12,529 bases of DNA from Candidatus Latescibacterota bacterium (GTDB taxonomy: Bacteria > Latescibacterota > 4484-107 > B68-G9). Position numbers and translations under genes: made by a program. Where the stretch lies: NCBI GenBank assembly GCA_012962735.1, contig DTXA01000126.1:1-12529 (forward strand), given 5' to 3'. Position 1 is the stretch's first letter; each line of letters opens with the position of its first letter. Positions 6,016-12,488 of the stretch are shown here, piece after piece. The notes beneath the pieces are model-generated. The model saw nothing but the letters and a program-made list of their open reading frames with translations, had not been told where the DNA came from and did no database searches.

Positions 6016-7380
6016 ATGCGCAGGTTTTATTTATGTATCGCCTTAATCCTGGCCCCTGTGGGGTTCGTATCCGCAGGGGAGATAGCGGTGGTCACCACCA
6101 CCGACTACACCAGCGGGAACCTAGCCGCGATATCCGACGGGGAGACCACGGCCCGTACGGACCTACTGCCCATCCACAGCGACAACTGGGTCGTGGCCTG
6201 GGGAGGTTATGTTTATGTACTTGAACGTCTAGGCGGGGACAACATAATAAAGCTCTCCCCGGACGACCTCTCCAGCCCGATCTACCAGAAGTCCGTCGGG
6301 GACAAGGCAAATCCATACGACGTCGCCTTCGTAGACGAGCACAAGGCATACGTCTCTAGGTACGGAAGGGCGAGCGTCCTTATAATAGACCCCGCCACCG
6401 GGGACAGCACGGGCTCGGTGGACCTCTCTGCCTACGTGGCCTATGCCGGCACCGACAGCGCGGAGTCCGTCCCCCATATGGCCTATATGGCGATATCGGA
6501 CGGAAAGCTGTACATCGCCTGCCAGAGGCTCAAGGGATGGAACCCGGGGGACACGAGCCTTATCGCAGTAATAGACACCCAGACCGACCAGGTGCTCGAA
6601 TCCATCCCGTTGAATCTGAAGAACCCCGTAGCCCTCAGCCTCTACGAGGGGAGGCTCTATATAGCCTGTGTAGGGAGCTGGTGGGATCCGACCGATGGAG
6701 GCATAGAGGTCGTAGATACGGCGACCGACAGGAATCTGGGAGTGCTCGTGGACGAGTCCGCCTTAGGCGGGAACGTCTCCGGAGTGCTGGTGGTCTCCCC
6801 CGGTAAGGGCTATGCCTTGGTGATGGCACAATGGCCCAATATCCAGGTCAAGCCCTTCGACCCACAGGAAGGCACGGCGGGAGAGGCCCTCCCGGGCGCA
6901 ACTGCCGCAGTCCATATGGCTGTGAGCTCCTCGGGGAGGCTCTATGTGGCCGACCGCTCGGAGGAAGCCCCGGGGATATACATCTACGACATATCCGACG
7001 ACGAACTTGTAGCAGGCTCAGTTCCCACCGGCCTTCCCCCGAATTCTGTGGCCATCGTAGGTGTGCCCACGGCTGTCGCCGAAACTGAGGGGTCCCTTCT
7101 GCTTTCCCCTTCCTTAGCCCTTCCTTTCCCCAATCCGTTCAACTCCCGCGCTGTCGTGCCCTATGTCTTGGGCGAGGACGGTTACGTGCGCCTTGCGGTG
7201 TACGATATGTTGGGCCGCAAGGTGAGGGTGTTGTTCGAGGGGCGCCAAGAAAAAGGCCTTCACAGGGCTTACTGGGACGGGAGGGACGAGGAAGGCCGCT
7301 CTGTCGCCAGTGGGATTTATATACTTAAACTCGAGGCCGGCGGGAAGCGGTGGGCGCGCACGCTCTCCCTGATCAGGTGA
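6016..7380 (+). CDS. Secreted beta-propeller with C-terminal FlgD/type-IX-like domain; candidate surface corrinoid-binding protein (BtuG-like)
   Basis: A 454-residue protein with a clear signal peptide (MRRFYLCIALILAPVGFVSA, cleavage near 20) and no lipobox cysteine. Residues 21-350 are built of YncE-like propeller repeats: recurring strands (YVYVLER, KAYVSRYG, KLYIACQ, RLYIACVG, RLYVADRS) alternate with IIDPATGDS, VIDTQTDQV, VVDTATDRN and IYDISDDE. After a linker, residues 368-454 match a FlgD-like/type-IX-sorting-like C-terminal domain: LPFPNPFNS (369-377), VRLAVYDMLGRKVRVL (391-406), WDGRDEEGRSVASGIYILKL (420-439). A perfect AAGGAGGG ribosome binding site precedes ATG 6016, 27 bases after cobU. 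In Bacteroides, BtuG is a surface beta-propeller lipoprotein that binds B12 tightly and docks on BtuB. Propeller fold, export and operon context suggest the same job here; corrinoid binding is inference and other ligands or plain adhesion are possible. Confidence 0.72.
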   Translation: MRRFYLCIALILAPVGFVSAGEIAVVTTTDYTSGNLAAISDGETTARTDLLPIHSDNWVVAWGGYVYVLERLGGDNIIKLSPDDLSSPIYQKSVGDKANPYDVAFVDEHKAYVSRYGRASVLIIDPATGDSTGSVDLSAYVAYAGTDSAESVPHMAYMAISDGKLYIACQRLKGWNPGDTSLIAVIDTQTDQVLESIPLNLKNPVALSLYEGRLYIACVGSWWDPTDGGIEVVDTATDRNLGVLVDESALGGNVSGVLVVSPGKGYALVMAQWPNIQVKPFDPQEGTAGEALPGATAAVHMAVSSSGRLYVADRSEEAPGIYIYDISDDELVAGSVPTGLPPNSVAIVGVPTAVAETEGSLLLSPSLALPFPNPFNSRAVVPYVLGEDGYVRLAVYDMLGRKVRVLFEGRQEKGLHRAYWDGRDEEGRSVASGIYILKLEAGGKRWARTLSLIR

Positions 7381-7385
7381 GGGAT

Positions 7386-7406
7386 GGGGGGCCGAAGAGG
7401 CCCCCC
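7386..7406 (+). other. Strong intercistronic hairpin lacking a T run
   Basis: GGGGGGCC (7386-7393) and GGCCCCCC (7399-7406) form a perfect 8-bp all-GC stem around GAAGA, starting five bases after the propeller stop codon. No T tract follows (TAGGACAC), so it is a poor intrinsic terminator. It could protect the upstream mRNA from 3' exonucleases or attenuate expression between the propeller and btuF. Its effect is not knowable from sequence. Confidence 0.5.
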
Positions 7407-7481
7407 TAGGACACAGCAAAGGCGATCCGGCTTATGTACGTCGTGTCCATCTCGGGGTTCCTTTCGGGCTCGGCAGTTCTA

Positions 7482-8312
7482 ATGAAGGGATTGAAAAAGT
7501 TCGTCTTGGCTTTGGCGCTGTCCATCTGCCTCAACGGGGCAGCCTCGGTAATCCCACTGGAGAGGATAGTCTCCTTAGGGCCTCATCTCACCGAATCCCT
7601 TTTCCTTTTGGGTGCTGGGGATAGGGTCGTGGGGGTGACCATGTATTGCAAAAGACCACCCGGGGCCCGAAAGAAGGAGAAGGTGGGCACGGTGATGGAA
7701 GTGGATACCGAGAAGATCGTCGGCCTTAAGCCCGATCTGGTCCTGGCTACATCCCTGACCGACCTAAGGGATGTAAAGAAGTTGAAGGACTTAGGGATAA
7801 ATGTAATAACTTTCCCCAACCCTAAGAACTTTTTCCAGATATGCGAACAATTTCTGAAGCTCGGCAGGCTCGTCGGCAGGGAAAAGGAAGCCGAGGAAAT
7901 CGTGAGGAAAGCTCAGGCCCAGGTGGATTCCATAGCGAAGCTCGTGGAAAACCTGCCCAAGCCCAAGGTTTTCGTCCAGGTGGGGGCGAGGCCACTTTTC
8001 ACGATAACGAAAGATTCCTTCATCAACGATTTTATCGAACTGGCGGGGGGGACGAACATCGCCGAAGACGCTGGAACGGGCCTTTACAGCCGGGAGAAGG
8101 TGTTAGAAAGCAACCCGGATGTGATCATAATAGCGACCATGGGGATCGTGGGCGAAGAGGAGAAAAGGACCTGGCAGAAGTACAAGACTCTCAATGCCGT
8201 GAAGAATGACAGGATCTATGTGGTGGACTCTTACGCTCTCTGCAGCCCTACCCCGGTCACCTTCGCGCAGACCTTGAAGGAGCTGGCAAAGCTTCTCCAT
8301 CCGAAAATTTGA
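7482..8312 (+). CDS. btuF: Periplasmic cobalamin-binding protein of the BtuFCD ABC transporter
   Basis: A 276-residue substrate-binding protein of the periplasmic-binding-protein 2 (FepB/BtuF) fold. From ATG 7482 it begins MKGLKKFVLALALSI, a typical signal peptide, with likely cleavage around GAAS (19-22). The domain starts RIVSLGPHLTESLFLLGAGDR (28-48), continues through VDTEKIVGLKPDLVLAT (74-90), the long connecting helix (about 114-158) and the C-terminal lobe with NDFIELAGGTNIAED (182-196) and NPDVIIIATMG (211-221). An in-frame ATG at 7434 would add 16 residues of uncharged sequence; neither start has a strong ribosome binding site, and 7482 was chosen for the better signal peptide. The Cys within the signal peptide is preceded by Ile, so no lipobox is formed. 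Together with btuC and btuD this completes the importer. Corrinoid rather than siderophore specificity is from context. Confidence 0.9.
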   Translation: MKGLKKFVLALALSICLNGAASVIPLERIVSLGPHLTESLFLLGAGDRVVGVTMYCKRPPGARKKEKVGTVMEVDTEKIVGLKPDLVLATSLTDLRDVKKLKDLGINVITFPNPKNFFQICEQFLKLGRLVGREKEAEEIVRKAQAQVDSIAKLVENLPKPKVFVQVGARPLFTITKDSFINDFIELAGGTNIAEDAGTGLYSREKVLESNPDVIIIATMGIVGEEEKRTWQKYKTLNAVKNDRIYVVDSYALCSPTPVTFAQTLKELAKLLHPKI

Positions 8313-8605
8313 TAGATTTCAGCGTGAACGTAAATCCCCGAGGTAACGGATGAAGGATTGTTGTCCGAAGTCCAATGTCCCTGAGGATGGATTCTCCGGC
8401 CCCTTAGAGGAACTCTGCGAGGCATTGAAGTCCTCCGACCTCATACCGTGTTCGTGGTGGATGAAGCGTTCTCGGACTTCTCGGATGTGCCTGCCTCCGT
8501 CCTCGGAAACGTGCTCGAGCTCGAAAACCTCGTAGTCTTGAGGTCATTCACGAAGCTCTTTTCGGTCCCGGGACTCAGATTGGGATATGCTTTGGAGATT
8601 ACAGG
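8303..8605 (+). pseudogene. cobD: Relic of cobD (L-threonine-O-3-phosphate decarboxylase), broken in three frames
   Basis: CobD makes (R)-1-amino-2-propanol phosphate for the aminopropanol arm; it is a PLP enzyme of the HisC aminotransferase family, about 360 residues long. Three fragments remain in order. First, ENLIDFSVNVNPRGNG (8303-8350) matches the CobD N-terminal DFS.N.NP motif, then meets TGA at 8351. Second, from about 8366 in another frame, SNVPEDGFSGPLEELCEALKSSD resembles the NPNNPTG..LEEL region. Third, from about 8448 in the remaining frame, VFVVDEAFSDF (PLP-ring Asp) and SFTKLFSVPGLRLGYALE, with the PLP-binding Lys, end abruptly at the cobQ start. Much of the N-terminal half and the whole C-terminal third are gone. 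Deletions plus frameshifts make a functional product very unlikely. The first fragment overlaps the btuF stop by ten bases, and the cobQ ribosome binding site is embedded in the last fragment. Confidence 0.82.
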
Positions 8606-10105
8606 ATGGGAGCGAAAGCCCTCATGGTCCAAGGAACGGGCTCGTACGTCGGGAAGAGCTTGATAACCACGGCATTGTGCAGGATATTCTATCAGGACGG
8701 CTTTAAGGTCGCGCCGTTCAAAGCCCAGAATATGTCCCTGAACTCCTCCGCCACGCCGGACGGGAGGGAGATAGGCAGGGCCCAGGCTGTCCAGGCGGAA
8801 GCCTGCGGTATAGCCCCCACATCCGATATGAATCCCATACTACTTAAGCCCATGGGGGATTCCGGATGTCAGGTCGTGCTCCATGGAAGGCCGTATATGA
8901 ACCTATCCGCGAAAAGATATTACAAGGAAACCCTTTGGAAAGCGGTACGTGAGTCCTTCGAGAGGCTGAGGGAAAGGTGCGATGTGATCGTGATGGAGGG
9001 AGCCGGAAGCCCTGCGGAGGTAAACCTAAGGGAAGACGATATAGTGAACATGAGGATGGCAAAATACGCAGAAGCCCCGGTCCTCCTGATAGGAGACATA
9101 GACAGAGGTGGTGTCTTCGCATGGATAGTGGGGACCTTAGAGCTTCTGCAGGAAGATGAAAGGGAGCTTGTAAAGGGCCTCCTGATAAACAAGTTCAGGG
9201 GGGATATGTCGCTTTTGAAGCCGGGGCTTGAATTCTTAGAGAGAAAGACGGGAAAGCGTGTGCTCGGTGTGGTACCGTACATAAGAGATCTCAAAGTACA
9301 GGAGGAGGACTCCGTCGTGCTCGACGGCTTTAAGGCCTCAAGAAGGAAGGCCGAGGTCGAGATAGCCGTCTTGAGGCTCCCGAGGATCTCCAACTTCACG
9401 GACTTCGATCCCCTCCTATCGGAGAGGGACATCTCCCTCAGATATGTGACCTCGCCGGATGAGCTCGAATGCGCTGATATAATCGTAATTCCCGGCACGA
9501 AGAACACTATATACGACCTTCTCTTCCTCAAAGAGAGAGGGCTTTCCGAAAAGATACTCGAAAAGAGGAAAGATGGAGCGATGGTGATCGGTATCTGCGG
9601 TGGGTTCCAGATGCTCGGGAAGGAGATAAGGGACCTGTACGGGGTGGAATCGGAGCGAAGGGCTGAGGAAGGGCTCGGGCTTTTAGACGTCGTAACGACG
9701 TTTACGAGGGAGAAGGCCACATATCGTGCCAAGGCGAGGGTCTTGAGGGGGACGCCTTACTTGAACGAGGGAGAGCTTCTCGAGGGGTACGAAATCCACA
9801 TGGGGGAGACGGAGGCAAGAACTTACCTTTTCGAGCTCTCGAGGGAATCGGGCGGAAAGGCCTACGATGGTGTCTCCTCCGAGGACGGGCTCGTCTTCGG
9901 AACCTATCTCCACGGGATATTCGACAATGTCACCTTCAGAAGAAGACTTCTAAACTTCGTCAGGAGGAGGAAAGGTCTGCCGGAGCTTCCACCTTGCGAT
10001 TTAAACCCCGAACTTGAAAGACAGAGGGAGTACGACAGGGTCGCCGAGGTAGTCAGGAATAGCGTCGATGTGGATTTCATATATCGACTCTTAGGCATAC
10101 GATGA
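8606..10105 (+). CDS. cobQ: Cobyric acid synthase CobQ (CbiP)
   Basis: A 499-residue cytoplasmic amidotransferase that converts adenosylcobyrinic acid a,c-diamide to adenosylcobyric acid by four ATP- and glutamine-dependent amidations (at b, d, e and g). The N-terminal synthetase domain (1-240) has the P-loop GTGSYVGKS (10-18), FKAQNMSLNS (38-47), NPILLKPMGD (76-85), VMEGAGSPAEVNL (129-141) and IGDIDRGGVFA (162-172). The glutamine amidotransferase domain (about 250-450) has VIPGTKNT (294-301), the CobQ-type Cys331 in GICGGFQMLG and His436 in TYLHGIFD. Length is normal for the family. ATG 8606 lies 8 bases after GGAG and just outside the cobD relic. Retention of an intact cobQ while cobD is lost is odd, because cobyric acid needs aminopropanol phosphate and CbiB to become cobinamide phosphate; those functions may be elsewhere. 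A 74-base gap follows. Confidence 0.97.
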   Translation: MGAKALMVQGTGSYVGKSLITTALCRIFYQDGFKVAPFKAQNMSLNSSATPDGREIGRAQAVQAEACGIAPTSDMNPILLKPMGDSGCQVVLHGRPYMNLSAKRYYKETLWKAVRESFERLRERCDVIVMEGAGSPAEVNLREDDIVNMRMAKYAEAPVLLIGDIDRGGVFAWIVGTLELLQEDERELVKGLLINKFRGDMSLLKPGLEFLERKTGKRVLGVVPYIRDLKVQEEDSVVLDGFKASRRKAEVEIAVLRLPRISNFTDFDPLLSERDISLRYVTSPDELECADIIVIPGTKNTIYDLLFLKERGLSEKILEKRKDGAMVIGICGGFQMLGKEIRDLYGVESERRAEEGLGLLDVVTTFTREKATYRAKARVLRGTPYLNEGELLEGYEIHMGETEARTYLFELSRESGGKAYDGVSSEDGLVFGTYLHGIFDNVTFRRRLLNFVRRRKGLPELPPCDLNPELERQREYDRVAEVVRNSVDVDFIYRLLGIR

Positions 10106-10179
10106 AAAGAAGACAGGATTTCCCTTCGGTCTCCTGGTCCGAGGCTTGCTAACCGCCTTGTGGCGTATAAGGGGGAGAG

Positions 10180-10704
10180 ATGAAAAGAGGGTTGATACAG
10201 ATCTACACCGGCGACGGGAAGGGAAAGACCACCGCAAGTGTGGGTCTGGCCGTAAGATGCGTGGGACATGGCCTCAAGGTCTGCTTCATCACGTTCCACA
10301 AGGACCCCAAGAGGTGGGGATACGGGGAGCTGGAAGTGTTGAGGAAACTGGGGGTGGAAGTGTTCGGGTTCGCGGGCCATCCGCATTTCGACAGGAGGTT
10401 GAAGCCGGAGGATGTGCGCTGTGAATGCCTCGAAGGACTAAAGTTCGCAAGAAAGGTCATGAGGGAAGGAAATTACGACCTTCTGATCTTGGACGAGATA
10501 AACATCTCCATAGGGGACGGGTTTCTGAAGGAGGAGGAGGTCCTCTCCGTGCTGGACGAAAAACCCGAGGGGCTGGAGGTCGTGCTGACCGGAAGGAACG
10601 CGCCCGAGGGGCTGGTGGAAAGGGCAGATCTGGTAAGCGAGGTTAGGAAGGTAAAGCATCCGTACGACGAAGGGATACCCGGGAGGGAGGGGATTGAATA
10701 CTAA
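10180..10704 (+). CDS. cobO: Corrinoid adenosyltransferase (CobO/CobA/BtuR family)
   Basis: A 174-residue cytoplasmic enzyme adding the 5'-deoxyadenosyl upper ligand from ATP to reduced corrinoids. It has the family P-loop GDGKGKTTAS (11-20), in which ATP binds in an unusual orientation, LLILDEINIS (101-110), LTGRNAPEGLVERADLVSEV (136-155) and the closing signature KHPYDEGIPGREGIEY (159-174). This is the CobA-type fold, unrelated to PduO- and EutT-type adenosyltransferases. AAGGGGGAGAG directly before ATG 10180 is a strong ribosome binding site. The stop overlaps the btuC start region by 11 bases. It serves both salvage of imported corrinoids and any de novo pathway, because CobQ and CobU prefer adenosylated substrates. 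Confidence 0.96.
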   Translation: MKRGLIQIYTGDGKGKTTASVGLAVRCVGHGLKVCFITFHKDPKRWGYGELEVLRKLGVEVFGFAGHPHFDRRLKPEDVRCECLEGLKFARKVMREGNYDLLILDEINISIGDGFLKEEEVLSVLDEKPEGLEVVLTGRNAPEGLVERADLVSEVRKVKHPYDEGIPGREGIEY

Positions 10705-11701
10705 GCTCGCACGTTGGGCCGTATCGGCCTCGATCTTAGCGGGGGCCTTAGCCGCGGCCGGGCTTTTCTCCTTAGGGGTGGGTTCTGTGGGCATACCCCT
10801 GCGGAGGATGTTTTCGCTTCCGTTCGAGGGGAGGGGTTCGGTGGAGTACTCCATACTTTTCGACGTGCGCCTTCCGCGAATTCTTCTGGGCCTCGCCGTT
10901 GGAGGAGCATTGGCCATCTCCGGGGTGGTCCTGCAAGGGATGTTCCGCAATCCCTTAGTGGAGCCTTATACCCTGGGGATATCGGGAGGCGCGGCCTTGG
11001 GGGTCTCTTTGAACATCGCCCTTAAGGTGTACAGGAGCACCGGCGCGCTCTCCCTGCCGGTAAGCGGGTTCCTCGGGGCTGTAGGTGCGGTCTTGGTGGT
11101 GTACTCGTTGGGCGTCAGGGGAGGGGCGATGAGGCTCCAGAGGCTCCTGCTCATGGGGGTGATGATCAGCTTCATCTGCTCCTCGGTGGTTATGTTGACG
11201 ATGGCGGTCTCTAAGGCGGAGGACCTCCACGGGATAATCTTCTGGATAATGGGTTCCCTCGAGGAGCCCCACATGTGGCTGATAAGGCTTGTCCTCGGGG
11301 TCTCCCTTTCGGGCCTGGCCCTCTGCTATCTCTTCGCCGTGGACCTCAACGCCCTCTCCCTCGGTGAGGAGGAGGCCGTCCACCTCGGGGTGAACGTCGA
11401 GAGGGCCAAGAAGGTCCTCTTCCTCTTGGCCTCTCTGCTCACCGGGTTCAGCGTGAGCGCTTCCGGGGTGATCGGGTTCGTGGGACTCGTGGTCCCGCAT
11501 TTCGTGCGCATGTTCGTGGGGGGGGACCACAGGGTATTGCTCATCTCTTCGTACTTAGCTGGGAGCACTTTTCTGATACTCTGCGACACCCTCGCCAGGA
11601 CGATAATCGCCCCCTTGGAGCTCCCCGTGGGGGTCATAACCGGGATGATCGGGGGGAGCCTCTTCGTATATGCCTTGAGCAAGAGGGCCTATGAGTTCTG
11701 A
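10694..11701 (+). CDS. btuC: Inner-membrane permease of the BtuFCD cobalamin ABC transporter
   Basis: A 335-residue polytopic protein of the FecCD/BtuC family (ten-span type, homodimer in the complex). Landmarks: VRLPRILLGLAVGGALAISG (58-77), LQGMFRNPLVEPYTLGIS (80-97), the ATPase-contacting cytoplasmic loop LSLGEEEAVHLGV (221-233), GFVGLVVPHFVRMFVGGDHR (261-280) and ELPVGVITGMIGGSLFVYAL (309-328). The start is TTG 10694, preceded by GGGAGGGAGGGGA, one of the strongest ribosome binding sites in the window, and it overlaps the adenosyltransferase stop by 11 bases. The next ATG in frame falls after the first hydrophobic segment, so TTG is favoured. Iron-siderophore permeases share this fold; the B12 assignment is by context. 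Confidence 0.94.
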   Translation: MNTKLARWAVSASILAGALAAAGLFSLGVGSVGIPLRRMFSLPFEGRGSVEYSILFDVRLPRILLGLAVGGALAISGVVLQGMFRNPLVEPYTLGISGGAALGVSLNIALKVYRSTGALSLPVSGFLGAVGAVLVVYSLGVRGGAMRLQRLLLMGVMISFICSSVVMLTMAVSKAEDLHGIIFWIMGSLEEPHMWLIRLVLGVSLSGLALCYLFAVDLNALSLGEEEAVHLGVNVERAKKVLFLLASLLTGFSVSASGVIGFVGLVVPHFVRMFVGGDHRVLLISSYLAGSTFLILCDTLARTIIAPLELPVGVITGMIGGSLFVYALSKRAYEF

Positions 11702-12488
11702 GAGGGTTTTGGAGGTCGAGGGTCTAACCTGCGGGTACGGCCAGAGGGCGGTGCTGCGGGACGTGAGCTTCGAGGTGGGAGAGGGGGAGTTCGTGGGCGT
11801 GATAGGCCCAAATGGGTCCGGCAAGACCACCCTCCTCAGGGCCGTGACCAAGGTGCTCGAGCCCTCGGACGGGAGGATGTTACTGTACGGGAAAGACATA
11901 AGGGGGATAAAGCTCGTGGACCTGGCCCGAAGGGTGGCGGTGGTCTCCCAGAACCCGGAGGGGGGGTTCGGGATGACGGTGGAGGAGTTCGTGCTCTTGG
12001 GGAGGGTTCCGCACCGCCGCAAGTTCCAATTCTTGGAGACCAAGCACGACGAATATGCCGCGGAGAGGGCCATGGCCTTGACCGGGACCCTTCAGCTTAA
12101 GAGGAGGTACCTAAGAGAGCTAAGTGGGGGGGAAAGGCAGTTAGCCTTTATCGCTAAAGCACTCTGTCAGGAGCCGGAATTACTGCTCTTGGACGAGCCC
12201 ACCGCCCACCTCGACATAGCCCATCAGATCCGGGTCCTGGACCTACTGAAGAGGTTGAACAGGGGGGACCGCCTCACCGTGATAGCGGTCCTACACGACC
12301 TGAACCTCGCGGGCGAGTACTGCGACAGGCTCCTGCTCCTCAAGGACGGAAGGGTACATAAGACGGGCCTTCCGGAGGAGGTGCTGACCCCACGGGTGAT
12401 CGGGGAGGTGTACGGGACGAATGTGGTCGTGGGCCGCAGCCCCGTCTCCTCCAAACCTTACGTGTTCCCGGTGCCGGAGGGAATTTAG
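11691..12488 (+). CDS. btuD: ATPase subunit of the BtuFCD cobalamin ABC transporter
   Basis: A 265-residue ABC ATPase of the FecE/BtuD type, which dimerises on BtuC and drives import. Walker A GPNGSGKTT (39-47), Q-loop Gln87 in VVSQNPE, ABC signature LSGGERQ (144-150), Walker B LLLLDEP (164-170), D-loop AHLD (172-175) and switch His202 in VLHDLN are all present, so it should be active. ATG 11691 lies inside the 3' end of btuC (11-base overlap) with AAGAGGG upstream. The tail after about residue 235 (GEVYGTNVVVGRSP) matches the short C-terminal extension common in this subfamily. It is the last complete gene visible; no terminator follows within the 41 remaining bases, so the operon may continue. 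Confidence 0.95.
   Translation: MSSERVLEVEGLTCGYGQRAVLRDVSFEVGEGEFVGVIGPNGSGKTTLLRAVTKVLEPSDGRMLLYGKDIRGIKLVDLARRVAVVSQNPEGGFGMTVEEFVLLGRVPHRRKFQFLETKHDEYAAERAMALTGTLQLKRRYLRELSGGERQLAFIAKALCQEPELLLLDEPTAHLDIAHQIRVLDLLKRLNRGDRLTVIAVLHDLNLAGEYCDRLLLLKDGRVHKTGLPEEVLTPRVIGEVYGTNVVVGRSPVSSKPYVFPVPEGI

Noticed and set aside
8448..8663. A 71-codon open frame as a stand-alone small protein
   Set aside because: It is only the last fragment of the cobD relic running out of frame into cobQ; it has no ribosome binding site, and its continuation beyond 8605 has no family pattern.
8920..9732. Long minus-strand open frame (270 codons) opposite cobQ
   Set aside because: Serine- and arginine-rich shadow of cobQ codon use with no recognisable domain or start signal. 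The same holds for the minus-strand frames at 2189-2800, 5362-5772 and 10955-11530.
10146..10171. Promoter TTGCTA...TATAAG before the adenosyltransferase
   Set aside because: The spacer is only 14 bases, and the implied start site would cut off the strong ribosome binding site at 10170-10179.
10106..10179. Minus-strand CCAGGAGACCGAAGGG, resembling part of the cobalamin riboswitch 3' block
   Set aside because: Only about ten bases match; the other conserved blocks are absent, and the orientation would point back into cobQ.
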